Shown piece by piece: positions 23,563 through 30,201 of a DNA stretch of 64,000 nt. The stretch spans positions 248,001 to 312,000 of the forward strand of contig NZ_JAHXKI010000001.1 of assembly GCF_019392195.1 (NCBI RefSeq). Reading direction: 5' to 3'. The position numbers were made by a program, and so were the translations under genes. Each line of letters opens with the position of its first letter. The stretch's first letter is position 1. Below the pieces are notes generated by a model. That model worked only from the letters and a program-made list of their open reading frames with translations, had not been told where the DNA came from and searched no databases. This stretch comes from Marinobacter sp. F4206. GTDB taxonomy: Bacteria > Pseudomonadota > Gammaproteobacteria > Pseudomonadales > Oleiphilaceae.

Positions 23563-24645
23563 TTGCCTGTAGAGAAACTAAGCGCAAACTGCGGCCCTCT
23601 CCAAAATAACACGGCGACGAAACACAAAAAGCTCTATATGGAAAATCCAGAAGTCGATGAACCTAAAGTCGGAAACTTGATTACCGAAGAGTCCCCCTGG
23701 GCGATTGCTTTTTGCAAACTAGACGGGACAATCGAAAACTATATGACTGTTGGTCGATTCCACCAGCAAAGAGGTCTATCCGCTCTCATAACCACGAAAA
23801 AAGAAATAGACAGAATCAAAGGGCTTGGTTTTGAGCCGAAGGGGCTGAAGTTAAAAGATGGAAAAATCCAACTTCGCCATAGAGATAAAATAAAGAGACG
23901 ACAGCTGGAGCTATTGCAATCTCTTAACTTCAAATCCCAGTTGAAACTATTACGAGAAAATACAAGCCTTTTCGTGAAAACGATATCGTGGCATCTGGGT
24001 GCCCTGCTAAGTGCCTCGATGATAGCCAGCGGATTTATTTTCGCCTTGACTCCCCCCGAAATAGTGACAATCTCGGGAATGAAAGACTACCTCTCCATTT
24101 TCCTCCCTCTTTTTGCAACATCGATTGCAATAATAAGCCTATTTACTAGCATCCACGAATCAAGAAAACTAGCTTCGGAAGAGCGTCATCATAGTGTTAG
24201 GCCCCTAATCTTTTTGAGCTTCACAGACCATCCCAATTCCAACGTTAGATTTGCTTTTGATAAATTGAATCTGATTTCATTGAATCGAGGGGAAGGTAAG
24301 CTATCAGGCACGCTGCAAATTGATAACCATGGCCTCGGTTTAATAACTAATCTCAGGTTTTTTATCCGCGACGGAAAATCGAAAGCATCATTTTCCAACT
24401 CAGTAGAGCTAATCAAACCCGGAGAGACGAAGACAGCAAACATGTATATTTCTGGTCTGGGAACGGCGCCAATTGCTTTTATGTACTCAGTGGGTGAAAA
24501 CATCTATGGGGGGACGGTAGTCACAGCGCATATTTTCGGCCAGCAGAGCACTCCCGAAGGAAATCAAACGAAGATCATCTTCAACCGCCAAGTTGAACCA
24601 CACACTGTGGCCTATAAAAAGATCCTTAGGGATATTGAGTCATAG
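23563..24645 (+). CDS. Cargo membrane protein with two transmembrane helices, unknown function
   Basis: The frame runs from a TTG at 23563 (360 residues); a more normal ATG lies at 23638 (335 residues) but has no clear ribosome site, so the start is uncertain. Numbered from the TTG, residues 50-130 form a basic cytoplasmic region (SPWAIAFCKLDGTIENYM, IKRRQLELLQ). Two hydrophobic helices lie at about 145-165 and 178-198. A C-terminal beta-rich domain follows (LSGTLQIDNHGLGLITNLRF, KPGETKTANMYISGLG). Codon use is AT-rich, unlike the neighbouring core genes, which suggests recent transfer. No family is recognised. Two-helix membrane proteins with a soluble sensor-like domain are common among satellite defence cargo, but no defence motif is visible. 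Confidence 0.7.
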   Translation: MPVEKLSANCGPLQNNTATKHKKLYMENPEVDEPKVGNLITEESPWAIAFCKLDGTIENYMTVGRFHQQRGLSALITTKKEIDRIKGLGFEPKGLKLKDGKIQLRHRDKIKRRQLELLQSLNFKSQLKLLRENTSLFVKTISWHLGALLSASMIASGFIFALTPPEIVTISGMKDYLSIFLPLFATSIAIISLFTSIHESRKLASEERHHSVRPLIFLSFTDHPNSNVRFAFDKLNLISLNRGEGKLSGTLQIDNHGLGLITNLRFFIRDGKSKASFSNSVELIKPGETKTANMYISGLGTAPIAFMYSVGENIYGGTVVTAHIFGQQSTPEGNQTKIIFNRQVEPHTVAYKKILRDIES

Positions 24646-24738
24646 GCCCCGTAAAATCATTCTAGGTCCGCTCAAAGCAACTCAGTTCACTCAGACTCAG
24701 GCACTTTTTCCCTCCTGCCCGATTACCTAATCCGCCTC

Positions 24739-25206
24739 TCAAAAGTTGGCAAGATTTGCTTCAACGTAATCGAGCAAGGCTGATTGAACTGACTCTCTAA
24801 ACGACTCCAACGCCTCTTTAGGATCGCTGCCAGTACCTAGGTCTGAATATTCCTTGAAGTACGCATAACGATAACCGGAGTTAATCGCCATAAATCGTAC
24901 CTCAACCGAATATGCGAAGATGTATGGTTCTAGAGAATATGGGTTGCATTTTAGCAGGGCATGAAGATAGAAACCCTCGCTTACAACACTCTCAAAAAGA
25001 GGCTTAATCTTGTGTTTGAGTGCTTCCCCCCTCACAACCTCATTGAGCTGGGATCGGTTCAATAAACACATCATCCCGCCTTGAGCTAAGACGTCGAGCT
25101 CTTGCGGTCTCTCTTTTTCCAGAAATTTTTGATACCTGTTGGGTTCAACAGCTATACAGTGGGTCGTGAGAATCAACCACGCTAATCCAACAAAAAATCT
25201 ATTCAT
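24739..25206 (-). CDS. Exported hypothetical protein (cargo)
   Basis: A 155-residue protein with an N-terminal signal peptide (MNRFFVGLAWLILTTHCIAVE) and a soluble body with Cys residues near 47 and 86. The body is rich in aromatic residues (YRYAYFKEYSDLGTG). It converges with the preceding membrane protein across 93 bp. No family is recognised. The cysteine near the end of the signal is not in a good lipobox context, so a periplasmic rather than lipidated protein is more likely. AT-rich codon use marks it as cargo. Confidence 0.65.
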   Translation of the reverse strand: MNRFFVGLAWLILTTHCIAVEPNRYQKFLEKERPQELDVLAQGGMMCLLNRSQLNEVVRGEALKHKIKPLFESVVSEGFYLHALLKCNPYSLEPYIFAYSVEVRFMAINSGYRYAYFKEYSDLGTGSDPKEALESFRESVQSALLDYVEANLANF

Positions 25207-25481
25207 ATACTAGTCCCTTAGCCATGAACAATAAGCTTAGATGGTAGCTCAAGATTCGTATAGACAGCAGAGAAAATACTAAAAGCAACTACAAGCAGGG
25301 AGGTTTTGAATCCAAGAGCCATTCAAATCGAAACTACAGATATCTCACAGATGGAAGGATGCTTACTTAACAGGTAAAAGCCACCAGTTTCGCTAGTCAA
25401 TCGACCGTTGTCGCGGTGATAGGCTAAGAGGAAGACGTCGAGTTAAAGGAACGGCAAGCCCCTGACTTTCGTGAAAACTTT

Positions 25482-25493
25482 GCGGTGGGCCAG
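25482..25493. repeat. Internal third copy of the att core
   Basis: Twelve bases identical to the centre of both flanking repeats (compare 17796-17807 and 27296-27307). They sit in a 536-bp stretch without genes, in the same orientation. A chance 12-bp match inside 9.5 kb is unlikely. It would be the junction between two tandemly inserted elements. Confidence 0.65.
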
Positions 25494-25563
25494 ATGATCG
25501 ATCTAACCATTACTATTTAAATATTTGAACCGCGTGCCCGGCGCGGCAAATCAGGAATGCAGA

Positions 25564-25731
25564 GCCACTTCCGTACACTCTTAGAGTGGCAACCAGCCCG
25601 GCCGCACTAGTCCCCGAAAGCGGTAGGTCCTTTGGCGCCGGTCGATACATGTTCGCCAAAGCCAAGCACTCCGACGCGCCTGGTGGGGTATCGGGCAGTC
25701 GGGCCGCCCTTCGGGGCGGTCTATTTGCTTT
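25564..25731 (+). ncRNA. Candidate small RNA with three hairpins ending in a terminator-like stem
   Basis: The stretch 25207-25742 has no convincing gene. Within it, 25564-25569 pairs with 25585-25590 (6 bp), 25630-25637 pairs perfectly with 25654-25661 (8 bp), and a GC-rich 8-bp stem with a TTCG loop at 25702-25721 is followed by TATTTGCTTTT. This string of helices before a terminator-like end suggests a transcribed non-coding RNA on the plus strand. It starts just inside the second tandem unit. No promoter is clear and no known RNA family is recognised. Confidence 0.35.
25702..25731 (+). terminator. Probable intrinsic terminator between the unknown RNA region and the cargo operon
   Basis: An 8-bp stem (25702-25709 with 25714-25721, one G-U pair) closes a TTCG tetraloop, followed by an interrupted T-rich tract. 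It reads best on the plus strand. It also lies just past the stop of the minus-strand operon and may stop both. Confidence 0.55.
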
Positions 25732-25742
25732 TAACTCTAACT

Positions 25743-26423
25743 CTAATCATCAAGGCTTAAAGACTCTTTCAGGAGCCTTTCGACCACTTGATCTTTTTTC
25801 TCCCTTAGATGATCACCTTCCGCTGGAGACTCTTCTGACGACATTACTTCCAAGGCGAAGTTCAAGTCGTGGGCATTCATGTCATTGTTTTCAAGATAGT
25901 CCTGCAACTCAACATTCGTTTGTAGGTCTTTAAAGCGGCTAGACTCTATACCAAGTTGCCGTGCTACTCGCTGAACGCCTCCTCCTTCCCACTGGCGCCC
26001 GTTCTCGAACTCCTCCAGCAATAAATCTAAGCGTTTCTCATCTACTGAATCCAGTGAAGCACGAACTTGCTCATACACAGGCAGGGTATCAGATACATTT
26101 TGAGCAAAGGATTCCAAACCTGCAGCAGAAAGATCCCGGAACTTTTCAACACTAGAGATATTTGGTGAATATTTGTCCGGATGTACCGAAACAATAAAAA
26201 GGTTCAACTTACCAATTCGCTTACGCGACTCATCCAGAGCGCCCTCAAGACTTCCTAGTTGGACTTTTTGCTCACTCTCAAGCTTTGCTAGACGGTCTGC
26301 TAAGTAACCAAGTTCTCGCGTGTTGTCCTTAATAACGTACACGTAGGCCGCGCCCATGACGAGCAACGTGCCTATACTCCCAAGGGCCGCTCCGAGCAGA
26401 TGCTCTTTAAAATTCATTATCAT
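25743..26423 (-). CDS. Membrane-anchored coiled-coil protein (cargo operon, third gene)
   Basis: A 226-residue protein with one N-terminal transmembrane helix (residues about 9-30, LLGAALGSIGTLLVMGAAYVYV). A coiled coil follows (about 35-70, LADRLAKLESEQKVQLGSLE), then an acidic helical C-terminal domain. Met3 (26417) is an alternative start with equally good ribosome spacing after AAGGTAGGG. No enzyme motif is seen. It follows the 145-residue membrane protein by 32 bp, so the two probably form one operon and perhaps one membrane complex. No family is recognised. Confidence 0.65.
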   Translation of the reverse strand: MIMNFKEHLLGAALGSIGTLLVMGAAYVYVIKDNTRELGYLADRLAKLESEQKVQLGSLEGALDESRKRIGKLNLFIVSVHPDKYSPNISSVEKFRDLSAAGLESFAQNVSDTLPVYEQVRASLDSVDEKRLDLLLEEFENGRQWEGGGVQRVARQLGIESSRFKDLQTNVELQDYLENNDMNAHDLNFALEVMSSEESPAEGDHLREKKDQVVERLLKESLSLDD

Positions 26424-26455
26424 CCCTACCTTCTGCTAGCTGGCAATTCCTTGCC

Positions 26456-26893
26456 CTATCGGATTCCGGAAAGCGGTAAAGCGATTTCACAAAAATCTGC
26501 AATTGCATAAATAATCAGAATAGCAAAACCCACAGCCAACGTACTTGCGAACCGCCAAAGCGCACTTCGTCTTCCCTGAGCATGTTCAACAATCTTTAAC
26601 TGATTGAGCTCATCCATCTGACGGGATTCTCGGGCTATGAGCACAGATATTCCGGAATGAAATTCTCGATAGAATTGCTGGCGAGGCAGATCATTTTTGA
26701 TTAGTTGCTCTGTCAGCTCCTGCGGATCCTTGCCGCCATTGTCCGCGTGCTTATAAGCTTCATTGACGGCGTAAAAAAGAGATTGCCGAAACCGGGCGTC
26801 AATAAGCTCACGTGAGACAGGCTTATTTTCGACAAAAAGCTTCGGAAGGCTTGCCCGTATCCTCTCAACTACTTTTTTGCTCTCTTCAGACAT
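26456..26893 (-). CDS. Tail-anchored helical membrane protein (cargo operon, second gene)
   Basis: A 145-residue protein: about 110 charged helical residues, then a single C-terminal transmembrane helix (FASTLAVGFAILIIYAIADFCEIAL). It is the topological mirror of the next gene's N-terminal anchor. A GAGG ribosome site precedes the ATG, which overlaps the stop of the 97-residue frame upstream by one base. No family or catalytic motif is recognised. Two adjacent small membrane proteins with soluble helical arms suggest a heteromeric membrane assembly; function is unknown. Confidence 0.65.
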   Translation of the reverse strand: MSEESKKVVERIRASLPKLFVENKPVSRELIDARFRQSLFYAVNEAYKHADNGGKDPQELTEQLIKNDLPRQQFYREFHSGISVLIARESRQMDELNQLKIVEHAQGRRSALWRFASTLAVGFAILIIYAIADFCEIALPLSGIR

Positions 26894-27186
26894 TAAATCC
26901 TCGCACGATCCGTGTTTTGGCCACCATCGTACCGGCGCGCAATTCCTTTAGCTACCAACTGATTAGCAATACCTGTCCCACCAACCAAAACTGGATCGAT
27001 ACAGCGATGCGACCGATAGCGTTTGGGAGATGCACGATCAAATTTAGCTGCAAAGTCACCCTTTCTGCCCAAAGGGTATTCGCCAAGATTCTTTAGACTG
27101 ATTCGAACGACAATCGAAGAATCGACAGTATGGTCAATAATTACTGGAGCGTAACCAGTTCCGCCAGAACAGGACAAGAACAACAA
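26893..27186 (-). CDS. Possible small hypothetical protein (cargo operon, first gene)
   Basis: A 97-residue frame with only a TTG start (27186) and no clear ribosome site. Its stop overlaps the start of the following gene by one base (TAATG), the main sign that it is translated. The sequence includes IIDHTVDSSIVVRISLKNLGEY and two GGTG words, is basic toward the C-terminus, and resembles no family I know. It could be a true first gene, a degraded remnant, or chance. Only 103 bp separate it from the tRNA. Confidence 0.35.
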   Translation of the reverse strand: MLFLSCSGGTGYAPVIIDHTVDSSIVVRISLKNLGEYPLGRKGDFAAKFDRASPKRYRSHRCIDPVLVGGTGIANQLVAKGIARRYDGGQNTDRARI

Positions 27187-27289
27187 CGGAGACGAGACGA
27201 AATCTAGGAACTGTTAGCGCGCTTTTATGTTGATAGGTAGGAAAGTAGATAGACAAATTAAAGAGGGGTAATTCATTGATCTGTGCAGG

Positions 27290-27307
27290 AAAATGGCGGT
27301 GGGCCAG
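27290..27307. repeat. Right attachment site (attR) inside tRNA-Ser
   Basis: An 18-bp sequence identical to 17790-17807. It covers four A residues downstream of the tRNA plus the last 14 bases of tRNA-Ser. The tRNA is left intact, as expected when the integrase uses the 3' end of the gene and restores it on insertion. Confidence 0.88.
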
Positions 27308-27384
27308 GGATTCGAACCCCGGGAAGGCTATTAACCTTCGGCGGTTTTCAAGACCGCTGCATTCAGCCACTCTGCCAGCCCACC
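27294..27384 (-). tRNA. tRNA-Ser (anticodon UGA)
   Basis: A 91-nt gene on the minus strand. A 7-bp acceptor stem pairs the 5' GGTGGGC with the 3' GCCCACC; the discriminator is G and CCA is encoded. The anticodon loop reads CTTGAAA, giving anticodon TGA. A long variable arm (class II) and the T-loop GGTTCGAATCC confirm serine. It is the insertion target of the island on its 3' side, and a sigma-70 promoter lies 36 bp upstream. Confidence 0.97.
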
Positions 27385-27419
27385 GTTTTTCCATTACTGC
27401 CGTTGCGACAGCGGTGAGC

Positions 27420-27447
27420 ATGATACCGGAATTGCCTGCGCTGTCAA
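27420..27447 (-). promoter_or_regulatory. Sigma-70 promoter of tRNA-Ser
   Basis: On the minus strand, TTGACA (27442-27447) and TATCAT (27420-27425) are separated by 16 bp, placing the start about 28 bp before the tRNA. The -35 box is a perfect consensus match. Confidence 0.7.
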
Positions 27448-27528
27448 CGCCCTGCATAAAACCCGCCGGATTTTCTAGCATTAACAGCTTTTAATGGAAT
27501 CCGCAGCGTAGTTTCCTGTCGTAAATGA

Positions 27529-27556
27529 TTGAAACTTGCGTTTCTGACACTATGAT
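27529..27556 (+). promoter_or_regulatory. Probable sigma-70 promoter of the Bax-inhibitor-1 family gene
   Basis: TTGAAA (27529-27534), a 16-bp gap and TATGAT (27551-27556). Transcription would start near 27563, after the in-frame upstream start at 27525. This supports the ATG at 27594 as the real start of the gene. Confidence 0.5.
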
Positions 27557-27593
27557 GGAAGGCAGTATCCAGACGTTATTAACGGAGAGCACA

Positions 27594-28292
27594 ATGGAAG
27601 ACAGACGATTCGGCGTTCAAAATGACCAGGGAGCCTACTCGGCCTCCCAGACGGAACGTACGACCACCGGAATTAGCGCGGATGCAATGAAGGTATTGCG
27701 AAATACCTACATGCTTCTGGGCATGACCCTGGCCTTCTCGGCCCTGACCGCATTCCTGAACATGAACGGCGCCCACCCCGGGTTCCTGATTACCATTGTC
27801 GGCTACATCGGCCTTCTGTTCGCCACCTACAAGCTTAAGAACAGCCCCTGGGGTATTGTCACCACGTTCGCCCTGACTGGCTTCATGGGATACACCCTGG
27901 GCCCGATCATCGGCGCATTTGTGGCTGCCGGAGCCTCTCAGATTGTTGCCCAGGCGCTCACACTGACGGCGGTGGCGTTTGTCGGTCTGTCAGCAACCGC
28001 CATCATTACCAAGAAGGATTTCAGCTTCCTGTCCAGCTTCCTGACCGCCGGCGCTTTCGTGCTGATCGGTGCCATGCTGCTGGCCTTCTTCATGGAAAGC
28101 TCAGTTCTTCAACTGGCGGTCTCGGCAGGCTTCACCATCTTCGCCTCCATCATGATCCTGTTTGAAACCAGCCAGATCATCAAGGGCGGAGAGCGCAACT
28201 ACGTGATTGCAACCGTTGGTCTGTACGTATCCATCTACAACCTGTTTGTCAGCCTGCTTCACCTGCTGTCTGCATTCAGCGGCGAAGACTGA
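27594..28292 (+). CDS. Bax inhibitor-1/YccA family membrane protein
   Basis: A 232-residue integral membrane protein with about seven hydrophobic segments from residue 30 on. Family features are VLRNTYMLLGMTLAFSALTAF near the start, TALTLTAVAFVGLSATA-like helices in the middle, and the C-terminal ILFETSQIIKGGERNYVIATVGLYVSIYNLFVSLLHLL. YccA-like members bind FtsH and modulate membrane protein quality control or calcium leak. The ATG at 27594 has a GGAG site; the longer frame from 27525 starts before the likely promoter. An intrinsic terminator follows at 28320. Confidence 0.92.
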   Translation: MEDRRFGVQNDQGAYSASQTERTTTGISADAMKVLRNTYMLLGMTLAFSALTAFLNMNGAHPGFLITIVGYIGLLFATYKLKNSPWGIVTTFALTGFMGYTLGPIIGAFVAAGASQIVAQALTLTAVAFVGLSATAIITKKDFSFLSSFLTAGAFVLIGAMLLAFFMESSVLQLAVSAGFTIFASIMILFETSQIIKGGERNYVIATVGLYVSIYNLFVSLLHLLSAFSGED

Positions 28293-28319
28293 TTTCCAAA
28301 TCGGTATTCGCTCAATCAG

Positions 28320-28342
28320 CCCCGGCTCTTGCCGGGGTTTTT
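28320..28342 (+). terminator. Intrinsic terminator after the Bax-inhibitor-1 family gene
   Basis: A 7-bp GC stem (28320-28326 with 28331-28337), TCTT loop, then five T residues. It lies 28 bp after the stop codon. Confidence 0.85.
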
Positions 28343-28383
28343 GCTTTATGTAAACTGAAAACTTTCCGGCCAGACCCATCATC

Positions 28384-28800
28384 ATGAACAGTCCTGACCC
28401 GCGTTCCTTTACCCTGGTTATTACCGGCGCCCCCTATTCCACACAGGCGCCACAGACGGCCCTGGCCTACGCCAGGGCCGTCGTAGCTGCCGGACATGCT
28501 ATTGACCGGGTCTTCCTGTATGGCGACGGTGTGCACCTGGCCTCTGCCCTTGTAGCGCCACCCTCCGACGAGCCGCACTGGCCAAAGGACTGGGCCGCGT
28601 TCCTTGAGGAGTACAAGGTTCCGGGGATTGCCTGCATAGCCTCTGCCTTACGGCGGGGACTCGTGGATGCTCCGGAACAGAAGCGCTACGAGCTGAGCGC
28701 CAACAACCTTCTATCGCCCTTCACCATTGCCGGTCTTGGCGAGTGGGTGGAAGGCAACGTCAAATCCTCCAGAACCCTGTATTTTCATGGAGGGAACTGA
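28384..28800 (+). CDS. tusD: Sulfurtransferase complex subunit TusD
   Basis: A 138-residue DsrE-fold protein. The opening is FTLVITGAPYSTQAPQTALAYARA, and the active cysteine is Cys84 in VPGIACIASALRRG, equivalent to the persulfide-carrying Cys of TusD/DsrE. In the TusBCD hexamer it takes sulfur from TusA and passes it to TusE for 2-thiouridine formation in tRNA wobble positions. It heads a tusDCBE operon with short spacings. Confidence 0.93.
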   Translation: MNSPDPRSFTLVITGAPYSTQAPQTALAYARAVVAAGHAIDRVFLYGDGVHLASALVAPPSDEPHWPKDWAAFLEEYKVPGIACIASALRRGLVDAPEQKRYELSANNLLSPFTIAGLGEWVEGNVKSSRTLYFHGGN

Positions 28801-28802
28801 GA

Positions 28803-29153
28803 ATGGGCACGCTCATCATCATTGATCAGCCACCCTATGGCGGCTGGGCCGGTCGTGAAGCCCTCGACATGGCGTTTTCACTGGCAGCCTTCGACCAGCC
28901 TGCAAGCCTGTTATTTACCGGTGCCGGGGTTAACTGGCTGCGCCAAGGGCAGAACACTTCCAGCATCGGGCAAAAATCGGTTGAGAAGAACCTGGCAGCC
29001 GCGCCTGTTTTTGGAATTGAAGACATTCTGGCCGACCGGAGGTCCTGCGAACGATATGGCATTACGCCTGCGGAACTGCCTGACGGGGTCGCCATGACCG
29101 ATGCGAACGCCGACCTCCTGGCACAATTCTCCCAGGCCGCCTTTGCAGGCTGA
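28803..29153 (+). CDS. tusC: Sulfurtransferase complex subunit TusC
   Basis: A 116-residue DsrF-fold protein from the ATG at 28803, two bases after the TusD stop. Segments PYGGWAGREALDMAFSLAAF and ASLLFTGAGVNWL are typical. TusC is a structural member of TusBCD and has no catalytic cysteine in the main site, as usual. The longer upstream open frame overlaps tusD and is not used. Confidence 0.9.
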   Translation: MGTLIIIDQPPYGGWAGREALDMAFSLAAFDQPASLLFTGAGVNWLRQGQNTSSIGQKSVEKNLAAAPVFGIEDILADRRSCERYGITPAELPDGVAMTDANADLLAQFSQAAFAG

Positions 29154-29186
29154 TCCGGCCACCGGAACAAGACTCGGAACCCAAGA

Positions 29187-29468
29187 ATGAACAAACTGCA
29201 TACTCTGCATGTCCTGAATAAAACGCCGGATCATCCCCGATTTAACGAATGCCTGGGGATGCTTGGCCCTGATGATGCCATCATACTGATCGAAAACGGC
29301 GTGCTGGGCCTGCTTGCGGCCAAAAACTTTCATTCCGCGCAGGTGTACGCACTGAGTGCCGATGTGTCGGCACGAGGCCTCTCGGACAGCAGCCACACCG
29401 ATTCACTGGTCGACTATTCGGAATGGGTCGGCCTTACACTTCAGGCAGAGCGGGTAATCAGCTGGTGA
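29187..29468 (+). CDS. tusB: Sulfurtransferase complex subunit TusB
   Basis: A 93-residue DsrH-fold protein: MNKLHTLHVLNKTPDHPRF, then DDAIILIENGVLGLL. It ends in DYSEWVGLTLQAERVISW, the family's C-terminal pattern. It is the third member of the TusBCD complex, between tusC and tusE. Confidence 0.9.
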   Translation: MNKLHTLHVLNKTPDHPRFNECLGMLGPDDAIILIENGVLGLLAAKNFHSAQVYALSADVSARGLSDSSHTDSLVDYSEWVGLTLQAERVISW

Positions 29469-29471
29469 ACC

Positions 29472-29798
29472 ATGGCTAAAAGCGTAACCCCGGAACGAAA
29501 CAACGAAGGATTTCTGGAGGATGCCTCGGCATGGAGCCGTGAAACGGCAGAGGCAATCGCCAATGAGGACGGCTTGAATCTAAATGAAAACCACTGGGAA
29601 ATCATTATGTTCCTGAGGGAGTTTTACAAGGAACATGAAATGTCGCCACCCTCAAATCGGCTGTTTGTTAAAGCCGTCAAGGATGCCATGGGCGAGGAAA
29701 AGGGAAACAGCATTTACCTGATGCAGCTGTTCCCGGGAACCCCGGCCAAGACCGCCTGCCGTATTGCCGGCCTCCCCCGCCCCACCAACTGCCTGTAG
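29472..29798 (+). CDS. tusE: Sulfur relay protein TusE (DsrC family)
   Basis: A 108-residue DsrC-like protein. The core is NLNENHWEIIMFLREFYKEHEMSPPSNR, and the C-terminal arm LPRPTNCL carries the mobile catalytic Cys107. A second Cys at 96 (TACRIAG) is also present, as in true DsrC; with both, persulfide or disulfide chemistry is possible. No dsrAB genes are nearby, so the tRNA thiolation role with MnmA is more likely than sulfite reduction. Confidence 0.92.
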   Translation: MAKSVTPERNNEGFLEDASAWSRETAEAIANEDGLNLNENHWEIIMFLREFYKEHEMSPPSNRLFVKAVKDAMGEEKGNSIYLMQLFPGTPAKTACRIAGLPRPTNCL

Positions 29799-29801
29799 CG
29801 C

Positions 29802-30164
29802 TCAGTCGGCGGATCGCTGGCCCCTGCGGTCGGCCTCGGCTTTGCGCTCCAGGTCGGCCGCGCTACCGAGAAAACTGCTCAGTCCGTTTTCGAACAGGCC
29901 AGAGCCGAATTTCAGGAACTGGCGGGTCGACTCCTTTACCGTTCCATCCAAAGCACTCTCCGGCAACTCTCGAATGGTTTCCTCAACGCCACGCTTCACA
30001 CCACGAGTCACTTTCGACTCGATCTCCTGCGAGGCCTGTATCACCTCCGACACTTTCCGGTCCAGATAAGGACGGACTATCAGTCCCCAGAACCCGAACA
30101 GCACCAACGCTACCGTAACGGCGGTGGCCAGCACCTGTATCACTATTGCCCCCGAAGCAGGCAT
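29802..30164 (-). CDS. Single-pass membrane hypothetical protein
   Basis: A 120-residue protein with one N-terminal hydrophobic helix (residues 6-31, IVIQVLATAVTVALVLFGFWGLIV) and a charged helical domain behind it. It lies 37 bp downstream of the DUF445 gene on the same strand and converges with tusE. Function is unknown; pairing with DUF445 suggests a linked envelope role. Confidence 0.8.
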   Translation of the reverse strand: MPASGAIVIQVLATAVTVALVLFGFWGLIVRPYLDRKVSEVIQASQEIESKVTRGVKRGVEETIRELPESALDGTVKESTRQFLKFGSGLFENGLSSFLGSAADLERKAEADRRGQRSAD

Positions 30165-30201
30165 GATTGCTCTCCTCGCGCCTCAAGACGCACGTCTTCG
30201 A

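Larger units (their letters stand above)
17807..27290. mobile_element. Integrative element(s) at tRNA-Ser(UGA), satellite-like
   Basis: The region is bounded by 18-bp direct repeats, the right one inside the tRNA-Ser 3' end. In order it holds a tyrosine integrase, a small unknown, an AlpA-like regulator, a HEAGH protein, a primase-helicase, an iteron-like inverted repeat, AT-rich cargo and a small membrane-protein operon. No capsid, tail, terminase or conjugation genes are seen. This fits a P4-like phage satellite or similar integrative island. A third att-core copy at 25482-25493 suggests two tandem units, 17807-25482 (7.7 kb, with integrase) and 25494-27290 (1.8 kb, none). Base composition drops sharply after about 23.4 kb. 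Confidence 0.85.

Noticed and set aside
17807..27290. Prophage or conjugative element
   Set aside because: No capsid, tail, terminase, relaxase or type IV secretion genes are present; the set fits a satellite-like island.
27134..27481. 115-residue minus-strand frame spanning the tRNA-Ser gene
   Set aside because: It crosses the whole tRNA and its promoter, so it cannot be an ordinary protein gene.
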